Positions 46,269-55,035 of a DNA stretch of 55,136 nt are shown here, one piece after another (the stretch's first letter is position 1; each line of letters starts with the position of its first letter). The DNA is taken from the NCBI RefSeq assembly GCF_003585925.1, contig NZ_NRJH01000016.1, forward strand, positions 1-55,136, written 5' to 3'. The notes below the pieces were generated by a model, which saw only the letters and a list, made by a program, of their open reading frames with translations, made no database searches and had not been told where the DNA came from. Source of the stretch: Psittacicella melopsittaci. Its GTDB lineage: Bacteria > Pseudomonadota > Gammaproteobacteria > Enterobacterales > Psittacicellaceae. The translations under genes and the position numbers were made by a program.

Positions 46269-47948
46269 ATGAAAAAATATAAATGGCAAGAAATTAGCAT
46301 TGCTTGGTTGGTTTTAGGTTTTATTTGTCTTTTCTATGCGATTAGCTTGCTGAGCTTATATTTAGTACGTCCTGAGTTTGATTTAAACTCAACTCCGGTT
46401 TCAGACTGGTGGCAAGTGGTAAAGCAAGTTAGTGGCTTGTACCTGAAAAATACTTTATGGCAAGCAAGTCTTTCGGCAACAATTATTGTCGTTTTGAGTT
46501 ACTTTTTAGCCAAGGCTATTTATTATTTACCGCCCAAGTATACCTCTTGGCTCTTAACCATTACTAATACTAGCTTTTCTTTACCAACAATTTTAGTGGT
46601 GTTTGCTTTTATTGCCATTTTTGGTCAAGATGGTTGGTTAAGACAAATTGGCATAAATATTAGTATTTATGGTTTAGTGGGAATAGTAGTTGCTAATACC
46701 TACTTTAATTTAGGTTATGCTACTAGTGCAATTTACAATAGCATGCAAAAAATTCCCCTAGAAAACATTAAATTAGCGCAAATGTGTCAATTTAGTTTTT
46801 TGCAAAGAGCAAGAATTTTAGAGTATCCTTATGTAAAAAATAATCTGCTTAATCTTTGGCTCTTGCTCTTTATGCTTTGCTTTAATAGCTTTGCTCTAGT
46901 TTTATTCCTCGGGGGGCCAGCCTATACTAACTTTGAGGTAGCCATTTACAATTCTTTGGTTACCGAAGCTAACTTTACTAAAGCTTGTGTTATTGCCACT
47001 TTACAAATTATTTTCTCGCTGGGTTTAATTGCTTTAATTTCTCTGGTAAAACCAAGTCAAAACCAAAGTAATAGTACCCAATTGCAAGAGGGAAGCTATA
47101 GCTATGTGCCAAGATTATGGCCAGGAAGCAAGTGGAAAAAAATCACTTCCTATTTTTACTCAGCAGGGGCAATAATTTTTATTGGCATGCCGTTATTTAG
47201 CCTGGTTTATACAGGCATTAAAAGTGCGATTTTTCTCTACCAAAATGCCCAACGTCAGCTCGAGGATACGTCAGTAAGAGCCTTTACCGGTGATACTTTT
47301 AGTTATCCTTGGTCGGAGTTATGGCGGGCTACGCAAATGAGTTTAATTATAGCTGCTGGAGCAACTCTAGTTTGTTTAGGAGCAAGTATTTTAATTTTAC
47401 GTGGTTTACGTTGGTTAGGGGATTATACGGCACAGTGGATAAATAACCTCAGTTTACTTAGTTTAGTAATTCCAAGCATGCTTTTAGGGGCAGGGTATTT
47501 TCTTTTTCTTAACTTAGGTTTAGATGTTGCGGTTGGGACTTGGGGCTTTGTTTTTCTCATAGTCTTAGCCAATGCCTTTGGAGCCATAGTTTTTAGCTTA
47601 AACTATCTCTATCCTGCTTATATGCAAATTCAAAACTATAGTCCTCTTTCCTTAATGGTAGGCTTAAACTCATGGCAGAGTTTATATTTATATGAGTTAC
47701 CTTTATTAAAGAACTCCTTAATCTATGCTGCGACGACCGTGTTTATTTTAAGCCTCGGGGATTATTCAATAATTTTATTCTTTGTAAGTAATAATCAACT
47801 TTCGAGTATTACCTATTTGCTTTCTAATCAGTTAAATAGCTTTGCTTCTAACCAGGGCAATATCACCGCTATGTGTCTGTTAGGAGGAATTTTAGTTTTA
47901 CGCTTTATTGCCTATTACTTTTTACAAAGAAGCAAAAAAGACTTTTAA
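46269..47948 (+). CDS. thiP: Thiamine ABC transporter permease ThiP
   Basis: 559 residues (E. coli 536). Fused double permease with about 12 membrane helices in two halves. The halves meet near the hydrophilic stretch KPSQNQSNSTQLQEG (about 258-272). ThiP-like FSLPTILVVFAFIAIFG and SLVIPSMLLGAGYFLFL are visible. ATG 46269 preferred to an in-frame TTG two codons earlier. No thiQ ATPase follows: the gene ends at a terminator and the next 300 bp are non-coding. Confidence 0.93.
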   Translation: MKKYKWQEISIAWLVLGFICLFYAISLLSLYLVRPEFDLNSTPVSDWWQVVKQVSGLYLKNTLWQASLSATIIVVLSYFLAKAIYYLPPKYTSWLLTITNTSFSLPTILVVFAFIAIFGQDGWLRQIGINISIYGLVGIVVANTYFNLGYATSAIYNSMQKIPLENIKLAQMCQFSFLQRARILEYPYVKNNLLNLWLLLFMLCFNSFALVLFLGGPAYTNFEVAIYNSLVTEANFTKACVIATLQIIFSLGLIALISLVKPSQNQSNSTQLQEGSYSYVPRLWPGSKWKKITSYFYSAGAIIFIGMPLFSLVYTGIKSAIFLYQNAQRQLEDTSVRAFTGDTFSYPWSELWRATQMSLIIAAGATLVCLGASILILRGLRWLGDYTAQWINNLSLLSLVIPSMLLGAGYFLFLNLGLDVAVGTWGFVFLIVLANAFGAIVFSLNYLYPAYMQIQNYSPLSLMVGLNSWQSLYLYELPLLKNSLIYAATTVFILSLGDYSIILFFVSNNQLSSITYLLSNQLNSFASNQGNITAMCLLGGILVLRFIAYYFLQRSKKDF

Positions 47949-47954
47949 AAAAAC

Positions 47955-47986
47955 ACCTCTGAACGCAAAGGTTCAGAGGTATTTTT
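47955..47986 (+). terminator. thiBP terminator
   Basis: Perfect 10-bp stem ACCTCTGAAC / GTTCAGAGGT, loop GCAAAG, then ATTTTTT. Confidence 0.92.
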
Positions 47987-48004
47987 TGTTTTAGTTTTGC
48001 ATGA

Positions 48005-48098
48005 GTTGCTTTTTTACTATAGCAAGAGTTGTTCTTTTACTCTTGCTAGAATTGCTATTTTTACTCTTGCAAGCGTTGTACTTTTTACTATTGTCAGA
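48005..48098. repeat. 23-24 bp degenerate tandem repeat, four units (thiP to HAD gene gap)
   Basis: Units start at 48005, 48028, 48051 and 48075, consensus (G/A)TTGNTNTTTTTACT(C/A)TTGC(A)AGA. The 47949-48257 gap otherwise contains only the thiBP terminator and an A/T-rich stretch. A TTG-started frame of 73 codons through the repeats has no coding character. Confidence 0.8.
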
Positions 48099-48257
48099 GC
48101 TAAGTTAAACTCAAGGTTGATTTTTAGCTTTTGCCAATTTGTTTTTGCCGAGGCAAAAAAGCTTAATGAAACAAAAAAACTAAAAAACTTAAGCAAGCTT
48201 AAAAAACTAAAAACTTAAAGTAGCTAAAAGCACTTAACTTGCGGAGAGTAAACTATT

Positions 48258-48854
48258 TTATTTAAAAGGAATTTGCTTTAGATCGGCAATAGAGTCAATA
48301 ACATAATCTGCCTCTTGGCAAATTTCGGTACCTGTGCGTACGGCAATAGTTGTAAGACCAAGGTTTTTTCCATAGAGAATATCGATAGTTTTATCCCCCA
48401 TCATGTAACTTTTACTGCGATCTACATTAAAGTATTGACTAAATTCAATAAAAGTTTGCGGATTAGGTTTGCGCCAAGGTTCACTATCATCGGAAGTTTT
48501 AGCATAGAGCACGGCATCGATAACTAAGCCTGTAGTTTGGTAGGCATCTCGAGCCATATCATTCATGCATTGGATAAAGTCTTGCTCGCTAAACTTGTTC
48601 TTACTAATTCCCGATTGATTAGTTACTATAACAATAAAGTAGCCCTGGAGTTGTTTTTGGCGCAATACTTGGTAAGCTTGCGGAAAAATCTCCATTTGCT
48701 CATACTGGTGTAAATAACCTGGACCATCATCGTTAATCGTATCATCACGGTCAGTAAAGAGTACTTTTATAGGGGTGGTAGGTTTTTGCCCTTCAAGATG
48801 CTTTTGCGCTAAAAGCATATGAGGGGTTACTGAGGTTAATTTATATTCAGGCAT
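48258..48854 (-). CDS. HAD-IIIA phosphatase, GmhB/HisB-N-like
   Basis: 198 residues. HAD motif I FTDRDDTIND (Asp35, Asp37), motif II VTNQSGI, motif III Lys in RKPNP, motif IV GDKTIDILYGKNLG: a typical small HAD phosphatase, closest to D-glycero-D-manno-heptose-1,7-bisphosphate phosphatase (LPS heptose). The Cys/His zinc loop of classical GmhB just before RKPNP is missing (YAKTSDDSEPWRKP), as in some GmhB variants, so the substrate is uncertain. ATG 48854 preferred to a TTG at 48875 because the minus-strand TATAAT (48893-48888) would leave almost no leader for the TTG. Confidence 0.78.
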   Translation of the reverse strand: MPEYKLTSVTPHMLLAQKHLEGQKPTTPIKVLFTDRDDTINDDGPGYLHQYEQMEIFPQAYQVLRQKQLQGYFIVIVTNQSGISKNKFSEQDFIQCMNDMARDAYQTTGLVIDAVLYAKTSDDSEPWRKPNPQTFIEFSQYFNVDRSKSYMMGDKTIDILYGKNLGLTTIAVRTGTEICQEADYVIDSIADLKQIPFK

Positions 48855-48902
48855 AACTAAAGTAAAGGGTTGCAAATTTTTTTTCTTATTATATAAGACT
48901 TT

Positions 48903-48930
48903 TTGGCTTCAAGGAAAAAAAGAGTATAAT
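48903..48930 (+). promoter_or_regulatory. prc promoter
   Basis: TTGGCT (48903-48908), 16-bp spacer, TATAAT (48925-48930); about 78 bp before the ATG. A divergent TATAAT on the minus strand (48893-48888) serves the HAD gene. Confidence 0.6.
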
Positions 48931-49007
48931 ATATAATGAAGGAGTGTTTTTATATCTTGAGAAAGGTGGAGAAATTTTAAATTAAAGACAGAAACAACTG
49001 CATACCT

Positions 49008-51137
49008 ATGAAGAAAACATTTTTAAAAACAGTATTCGTCGCAACTTTAGCGTCACTAACGGCAATTATGTCTGTTTCGCAAACAGCCAATGCGGTTGTA
49101 ATTTCTAGCACTAAAGCGAGTCCGATTGATAATCGTACCTATCTCCAAAATTCAATTTTAGATCGCTTTGTGGTAAATAGTAGTATCCTTAGTGCAAGTT
49201 TTACTCCCGCTCAAAATCAATTCTACCCATTTCGTCAAGTGCAGGGGCAATTTGCTCAGTTTCATTATGATCGCGTAAGAATTAACCGTGGCAGTGAACA
49301 CGCTGAAAAAGTTCTCGAGTTTTATTTATCAGTTTTAGACCCTAATAAGATTTATTTTACCCAACAAGACGTTGATGGATTTAAGTCTCAATTTACTCGC
49401 GGTAGTACGCCAAAGCTAACTAATGACTTAAATATAGCTTGGCAAATTTATCGAATTTATGTGCAAAGAGCTACAGAGATTAACCGAGCTCAAGCAGCTT
49501 ATATTTTATCTCTTAAAGACAAGCAACCTAACTTAGATACCAATGGCGTGCTTGCTTTAGGGGAAAAAGCTAGTTATCGTAATGCAAATCGTAAGAGCGT
49601 AGATGAGCTAGCACGTGAATTAGCTTTATCTCGTTTAATTTCAATTAAATTAGAAAAAACTACGTTTAGTTGGAGCGAAATTTGTGCTTATGCTATTCGT
49701 GGTTTAGTTAACTTCCAAAGCATTCTAAATAATACCAGCAATAGTGATGTGTTTGGTTTATTTATGAATTCTTATACTGTAGGGGGAGCAGATTATCACT
49801 CTAAATTCTTCCCTGCTGAACGTCAGTCAGATTTTGCTGATGGTTTAAGTAGATCCTTTGTGGGTATCGGCGTAAGCTTTAAAGGTAATACCGACGGTAC
49901 TTTTGAAATTGTAAGCGTTCTCCCAGGCGGTCCTTCGGCTAAACAAGGTGGGATTGAAAAAGGAGACGAAATTCTTGCCGTTTCTAATGACAATCGCAAC
50001 TGGACTTCAGTAGAAGGCTTAAGCCAAGATCGTGTAGTACGCCTCATTAGAGGACAACGCAATACTAAAGTTTTCCTACGTCTTCTTTCTAGCAATGGTT
50101 ACACTAAAGTAGTATCTATTGTTCGTGGAGAGGTAGAAAAACAAGACGAAACTGCCAAATTAGAGACCTATAGAGTTGGTGGTAAAAAATATGGGGTTCT
50201 ATCTTTTGGTATGTTCTACACGGGCGTAGCTAATGATATCCGTAAACTTATCGAAGATAACCGTGATATTGCAGGTTTAATTATTGACTTACGTAATAAC
50301 GGTGGTGGTCTTGTTGATGAATTACTCAGAATGTCGGAACTATTCTTTGGACCTTATGCTCCGATTTTCCAAGTAACTTCGTCTCCATCGCAAGTAGTAG
50401 GTAATGTTAAACTTTCGAGCACTTACGATTTTAATAATCGTGCTAGCCTCTTTACCAAACCTATTATTGTTTTAATTAATGGTTATTCTGCTTCTGCTTC
50501 AGAAATTTTAGGAGCTGCTATCCAAGACTATAAACGTGGAATTGTAGTAGGAAGTACTTCATACGGTAAGGGTACAGTACAAGAACCTCGCCCTATAAGT
50601 GACTTCTCGAACGATGGTATTTCAATTATTACCATTCAAAAATTCTTCCGTTTAACTGGGGGAGCAACTCAGTTTAATGGGGTAACTCCAGATGTTAACA
50701 TTACAGCTATCCCGGCAGCTGCAGATTCAGAACGTACAGGCTTTAATCCTCTACCATATTCGGTAATTAATGAGACTAGATTTACGGCATTTACAGATTA
50801 TGTAAAACCTGCCTATATCCAACAACTAAAAGATCTCGAACAAAATTGGAGTAAAACCAATAAAGAGTATCGTGACTATGCTAACTTTATTCTCCGTGTA
50901 CATAAAGAAAACGAAGCAAAAGTTAGTTATATAAACTATAGTCGTCGTCTCGATTACCAAAAATTCTATGAAAGAGAATCATTAAATCGTTATAACTCTT
51001 GGGCAAAAGCTAATGGTAAGAAAACTTATCCAAACTATCGTGCTTTTACCAATGCTGATGTAACCACTGGACCAGATCCTGTGTTAGATTTAGTGAAACA
51101 AATGCTTGTAACTTATACTAATAATTTTAGAAACTAG
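49008..51137 (+). CDS. prc: Carboxy-terminal (tail-specific) processing protease Prc
   Basis: 709 residues (E. coli 682). Periplasmic S41A protease that degrades ssrA-tagged and other proteins from nonpolar C-termini, trims FtsI, and with NlpI controls MepS. Signal peptide 1-28 (SQTANA before VVISS). PDZ domain about 285-365 (GVSFKGNTDGTFEIVSVLPG). S41 core: GLIIDLRNNGGG, catalytic Ser in SASASE (about 495), and Lys in TSYGKGTVQEP (about 520). C-terminal domain DUF3340-like. Monocistronic; no Shine-Dalgarno seen. Confidence 0.95.
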   Translation: MKKTFLKTVFVATLASLTAIMSVSQTANAVVISSTKASPIDNRTYLQNSILDRFVVNSSILSASFTPAQNQFYPFRQVQGQFAQFHYDRVRINRGSEHAEKVLEFYLSVLDPNKIYFTQQDVDGFKSQFTRGSTPKLTNDLNIAWQIYRIYVQRATEINRAQAAYILSLKDKQPNLDTNGVLALGEKASYRNANRKSVDELARELALSRLISIKLEKTTFSWSEICAYAIRGLVNFQSILNNTSNSDVFGLFMNSYTVGGADYHSKFFPAERQSDFADGLSRSFVGIGVSFKGNTDGTFEIVSVLPGGPSAKQGGIEKGDEILAVSNDNRNWTSVEGLSQDRVVRLIRGQRNTKVFLRLLSSNGYTKVVSIVRGEVEKQDETAKLETYRVGGKKYGVLSFGMFYTGVANDIRKLIEDNRDIAGLIIDLRNNGGGLVDELLRMSELFFGPYAPIFQVTSSPSQVVGNVKLSSTYDFNNRASLFTKPIIVLINGYSASASEILGAAIQDYKRGIVVGSTSYGKGTVQEPRPISDFSNDGISIITIQKFFRLTGGATQFNGVTPDVNITAIPAAADSERTGFNPLPYSVINETRFTAFTDYVKPAYIQQLKDLEQNWSKTNKEYRDYANFILRVHKENEAKVSYINYSRRLDYQKFYERESLNRYNSWAKANGKKTYPNYRAFTNADVTTGPDPVLDLVKQMLVTYTNNFRN

Positions 51138-51140
51138 CAG

Positions 51141-51173
51141 AAAAAAGAGCCTAATTTAGGGCTCTTTTTTTTT
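51141..51173 (+). terminator. prc terminator
   Basis: AAAAGAGCC / GGGCTCTTTT hairpin with nine T; a TATAAT (51178-51183) for the next gene follows immediately. Confidence 0.88.
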
Positions 51174-51223
51174 GTGTTATAATAGGAAAGATTTTAATCT
51201 ATATCTAATCTTTTGAAAAAAAT

Positions 51224-52009
51224 ATGTCCGATTATAAACAAACTCCACAACGCGAAGATAACGCAGCCCAAGAGCGTTGGCGTCGTAATCGTCGTAAACT
51301 TTTTCTCTTTCCGCTCCTCTTTTTAATCTTTGCGGGCGTGGTTTATTACTATGACCAACAGCAACTCCAAGCCCCAACTTCGGATGCTGCCGTTAAACAA
51401 CCTATGCTAGCCCAAGAACCAGAGCAAGCACCACCTGAAGTACAAATCCAAGAGCAAGATTTTAGTCAGGTGCCTCGCATTGAAATTCCAGGTTTAGGTA
51501 ACGTAGGTTATCAAACGCAATATATTGCTATAGTCCCAAATATTAACTTTGCCCAAACTTTACCAGCTTGTACTAATGTCCAAGTGCAAACAGCAAGTAG
51601 TTTTACTTGTTTATTTGCGGGCAACAAACGCATTACCGTAAATCTGCTTGGCCTCTATGCTCCAGCTTTAACCAATGCCCAAGGACAAGAAGCGACCTAT
51701 GGTAAGCAAGCTCAAGAGCAACTCAAAAAGATTATTAGTCTTGGTGGCGATAACTCGACCGTTTACTTACAAATTCACCAAGCTGATAATCAAGCTTACC
51801 AAGCAACTGCCTATAATGTTTTAGGAGCAAATATAGCCTATACTATGCTTTTTAACGGCTATGCTTTTGTTGATCTAAAAGTAAATATCCAGCAATATTG
51901 GGGTGAACAATACGCTTTAGCAGCCATAGATGCACAAAACAATCGCCTAGGCATGTGGGAGCAAAAAAATTGGATCAATGCTTTACCTCCAGTAGATCCA
52001 CAACAATAA
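51224..52009 (+). CDS. Membrane-anchored SNase-like protein with degenerate active site
   Basis: 261 residues. Cytosolic basic N-terminus (RWRRNRRK), one membrane helix about 24-42 (LFLFPLLFLIFAGVVYYY), a Gln/Glu/Pro-rich periplasmic linker, and a C-terminal SNase-like fold (about 105-255). Compared with the SNase domain at 1360-1790 the segment ITVNLLGLYAPAL replaces IRLHAIDAPEL, losing Arg, Asp and Glu of the active site, and the GR of motif GRLLG is also absent. LLFNGYAFVDL and NRLGMWEQKNW still match the fold's end. Probably non-catalytic; role unknown, possibly binding. It sits between prc and dapB with 15 bp to the dapB leader, so it may share a transcript with dapB. Confidence 0.78.
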   Translation: MSDYKQTPQREDNAAQERWRRNRRKLFLFPLLFLIFAGVVYYYDQQQLQAPTSDAAVKQPMLAQEPEQAPPEVQIQEQDFSQVPRIEIPGLGNVGYQTQYIAIVPNINFAQTLPACTNVQVQTASSFTCLFAGNKRITVNLLGLYAPALTNAQGQEATYGKQAQEQLKKIISLGGDNSTVYLQIHQADNQAYQATAYNVLGANIAYTMLFNGYAFVDLKVNIQQYWGEQYALAAIDAQNNRLGMWEQKNWINALPPVDPQQ

Positions 52010-52036
52010 TAACTTTTTTTATTTTTGAGGCTTAAT

Positions 52037-52834
52037 ATGACAAAAAGAATTCTTATTAAAGGGGCTGCAGGCCGTATGGGTACTAACCTAATTAAAACTG
52101 TAGCGTCTAACCCTGATACTACTTTAGCTTACGCAGTAGTTCATCCTGAAGCACCGCAATTAGGGCAAAATGTACCTGAGTTTGCTGAAGTAAAATATAT
52201 TAGTGACCTAAGCCAAGCTACAGATTTTGATGTAGCAATTGATTTTACTTCTCCTGAGTCTACATTAGAAACTTTAGCACATTGCCAAAAACTAGGTAAA
52301 CCTCTAGTAATTGGTACTACAGGTTTAAATGCTGAACAAAAAGAAAAAATTCAGCAAGCAAGTACAAGTATTCCTGTAGTATTTGCCGCTAACTTTTCCG
52401 TAGGGATGAACCTGATGTTCAAACTAGTAGAAAAAGCTGCTCGTGTTATGGGTACTTATTCGGATATTGAGATTATTGAAGCTCACCACCACAATAAAGT
52501 AGATGCTCCATCAGGTACAGCTCTAGCTTTAGGCGAACACATTTGTAAAGCTCTAGGACGTGACCTAGATGAAGTTGCGGTAAAAGAGCGTAATGGTCTT
52601 ATAGGTCCGCGTACTAAAGATGAAATTGGTTTTTCTACAATTCGTGCTGCCGATGTAATTGGGGAACATACAGTTTGGTTTGCTGATATTGGCGAAAGAA
52701 TTGAATTAAGCCACAAAGTATCTGACCGTATTACTTTTGCTCGTGGGGCAGTACATGCAGCTCTTTGGTTAAGCCAAGGACCTGAAGCAAAACTTTACGA
52801 CATGACTAATGTTTTAGGTTTAGATAAACTATAA
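52037..52834 (+). CDS. dapB: 4-hydroxy-tetrahydrodipicolinate reductase DapB
   Basis: 265 residues (E. coli 273). NAD(P)H-dependent step of diaminopimelate/lysine synthesis, feeding peptidoglycan. Rossmann GAAGRMG (9-15), FAANFSVGMNLMFKL, the signature EAHHHNKVDAPSGTA with catalytic His pair and Lys (about 148-161), and C-terminal FARGAVHAALWL. ATG 52037 with TGAGG six bases upstream is preferred to a TTG at 52025. Confidence 0.96.
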   Translation: MTKRILIKGAAGRMGTNLIKTVASNPDTTLAYAVVHPEAPQLGQNVPEFAEVKYISDLSQATDFDVAIDFTSPESTLETLAHCQKLGKPLVIGTTGLNAEQKEKIQQASTSIPVVFAANFSVGMNLMFKLVEKAARVMGTYSDIEIIEAHHHNKVDAPSGTALALGEHICKALGRDLDEVAVKERNGLIGPRTKDEIGFSTIRAADVIGEHTVWFADIGERIELSHKVSDRITFARGAVHAALWLSQGPEAKLYDMTNVLGLDKL

Positions 52835-52840
52835 GTTATA

Positions 52841-52873
52841 AAAAAAGACGATCTAGAAAGCTAGACCGTCTTT
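52841..52873. terminator. Bidirectional terminator between dapB and topB
   Basis: AAAAGACGATCTAG / CTAGACCGTCTTTT stem (one mismatch) flanked by A- and T-runs; the topB TAG lies in the stem. Works for both convergent genes. Confidence 0.88.
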
Positions 52874-54999
52874 TTTTTGCGATATATTTTTTTCCCTTTA
52901 CTTTTATACTCTCCTTTGCTCAAGCCCAAGCCTGTTAAAGCCCTAAACTTATTACTTTCTTGTTGCATTTGCTGTAACAGTTGGTTGATCCAAGTTTGAA
53001 TATTAGCCATAAAGTTTTGGTAAGTATCTTGGTTTTGGCTAATGTTTTTTAAGCTCAATTCCCATAAAGCAGTAGTATCGGGTACAGTTACTTCAGGCGG
53101 TAAAGCTTGTAAAATAGCTTGCCCTATTGGCGTAACTTTAATATCCTTGCCCCTTTCTTTATAGCAATATTGGCTATCAAACAATTTTTTAATAATAGCC
53201 GCCCGAGTTGCTTCAGTACCCAAGCCATCAGTTTCATTAAGAATATTTTTAACCTTGGCAGAAGTAACATAGCGGGCAATATGAGTCATGGCTGTAAGTA
53301 AACTTGCTTCATTAAAATAGCTTGGTGGGCTAGTTAGTTTAACTTCTTTAGCCATGTCATTAATTTCTACAGGGTCACCGAGATTAATATTGGCTACCAA
53401 TTGATTTGCAACAATTGATGCTAAACTTCCTGGAGCCTGTTCTTTGCTTCCTTGCTTGAGGTTTTCTTTATCCTTGGCACTAAGACTAAGGAATTTCCAG
53501 CCTGGATATTTTAGTGTCGAAGACTTAGCAGTAAACGCCCAAGGACGTTTAAATGCTTCAAACTCAACCTGTAAAAAGGAATCAGCATATTCGGCATTAG
53601 GCATAAATTGCATTAGGTATCTTTGGGCTATAAGCTTATAAGCCATATTTTCGGCAAATGAGCCCTTAAAGTCGTAACTCTGAGTAGTTGGTGCTAAAGC
53701 CGAGTGGTTAGTTACCTTTTTACTTTGCCAGATTGCTGATTTTTGCTCTGGATTTAAACGGAAGTAATTACTGTGTCTATCTACGCCTAATTGCTCACTG
53801 CTTTGTTGTAAGTTTGCCAGAATTTTATGGCGATCGTTAAAATCAGTTTCATTAAAGTAATTAGAGTCAGTACGCGGATAGGTAACTACCTTGCGTTCAT
53901 ACAGGTTTTGTACAGCTTGTAAAGTATCATCAATACTTACACCAAAAGAGTTATACATTAAAGTTTGTAAGTCGTGTAAAGACAAGCCTAAAGGCGGACG
54001 TTGCTCTTTAGTTTTTTGTTCAGCTTTGGTTACTGTACCAAAAGGATTTTCACTGAGAGCTGCTGGTAAGGCTTCAACAAACTTTTCATTAACTATGCGT
54101 CCTTCTTCATCAACTATACGAGCGAGAAAATCGTCATTAACTAAAAGCTCGGTTGTTGCCTTTTTAATTTCTGGTTTTTGGGCTTCGAGGGTGCGGAGTA
54201 AATCTAAGCGCACAACAAAATAAGGACTCGTAGTTGCCTGTCCGTTATTAGTAATGGCAAATTCTTGTCCTAGAGCTGATTTAACTTGGGCATAGAGTTG
54301 ATAGTAATTATGGGGAACAAAGTTTTCTATTTCTTGTTGTCTTTGCCAAATTAATTGCATTACTGGCGACATTACCCGCCCAATACGAATTACCCCTTTA
54401 AATTGATGCTTTTGTGCATAAATAGTAGCTGCTCGGGAAAGGTTCATCCCCAGTAACCAATCTGCATGAGCTCGAGCAAAAGCCGACTGACTTACGCCAT
54501 AGAGTTCTTGGTTGCTGAGTAGATCCCGAAAAGCTTTATCGAGACCATTTGGGGTTAAGTCCGAGATCATGACACGCAGAATACGTTGATCTTGGTAAGG
54601 ATTAATTTTTAAATTAACAAAAAGTTCATCCACAAGTAATTGACCTTCGCGGTCAGGGTCACCTGCGTGAATAATATATTTAAAACTTTTATCTTTAATA
54701 AAGCTCGCAACAGCTTTATATTGTCCAGCCGTATTCTTACTAACTTCAAGTTTCCATTCTTGAGGAAAAATAGGTAAGTCTTCGAGACGCCAAGAAGCGT
54801 ATTTGGGATTATAGGCTTCGGGCATGGCTTGACTGAGGAGATGTCCTACGCAATGGGTCACTACGAGGTTATCTCCAAGTTGAATATGAGTATTACTTCT
54901 TGTTGCTTTGCGTTTGAGTTTATTGCTTAAAAACTGGGCTATTTCTCGTGCCACACTTGGCTTTTCCGCAATAATTAAGGTTTTGGCATTAAAGATCAT
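52861..54999 (-). CDS. topB: DNA topoisomerase III
   Basis: 712 residues (E. coli 653). Type IA topoisomerase decatenating DNA during replication and recombination. Toprim: IIAEKPS (about 9-15) and HAGDPDREGQ (about 110-119). Catalytic Tyr in TYPRTDSNYF (about 372), and GLGTEATRAAIIKKLF. QAMPEAYNPKYASWRLEDLPIFP is characteristic of TopB rather than TopA. The basic C-terminal tail (KGKKIYRKKKTV) lacks zinc fingers. The upstream region contains a regularly spaced repeat array. Confidence 0.96.
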   Translation of the reverse strand: MIFNAKTLIIAEKPSVAREIAQFLSNKLKRKATRSNTHIQLGDNLVVTHCVGHLLSQAMPEAYNPKYASWRLEDLPIFPQEWKLEVSKNTAGQYKAVASFIKDKSFKYIIHAGDPDREGQLLVDELFVNLKINPYQDQRILRVMISDLTPNGLDKAFRDLLSNQELYGVSQSAFARAHADWLLGMNLSRAATIYAQKHQFKGVIRIGRVMSPVMQLIWQRQQEIENFVPHNYYQLYAQVKSALGQEFAITNNGQATTSPYFVVRLDLLRTLEAQKPEIKKATTELLVNDDFLARIVDEEGRIVNEKFVEALPAALSENPFGTVTKAEQKTKEQRPPLGLSLHDLQTLMYNSFGVSIDDTLQAVQNLYERKVVTYPRTDSNYFNETDFNDRHKILANLQQSSEQLGVDRHSNYFRLNPEQKSAIWQSKKVTNHSALAPTTQSYDFKGSFAENMAYKLIAQRYLMQFMPNAEYADSFLQVEFEAFKRPWAFTAKSSTLKYPGWKFLSLSAKDKENLKQGSKEQAPGSLASIVANQLVANINLGDPVEINDMAKEVKLTSPPSYFNEASLLTAMTHIARYVTSAKVKNILNETDGLGTEATRAAIIKKLFDSQYCYKERGKDIKVTPIGQAILQALPPEVTVPDTTALWELSLKNISQNQDTYQNFMANIQTWINQLLQQMQQESNKFRALTGLGLSKGEYKSKGKKIYRKKKTV

Positions 55000-55035
55000 T
55001 CAATTGTGTAAAGAAAAATAATAGGATAGTATTAC

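Noticed and set aside
47997..48218. 73-codon ORF downstream of thiP
   Set aside because: TTG start, no ribosome-binding site, begins just after a terminator and simply translates the 23-24 bp degenerate repeats and an A-rich stretch.
48258..48854. Definite GmhB assignment
   Set aside because: HAD motifs fit, but the zinc-loop cysteines are absent and no heptose genes are adjacent, so only a GmhB/HisB-N-like label is supported.
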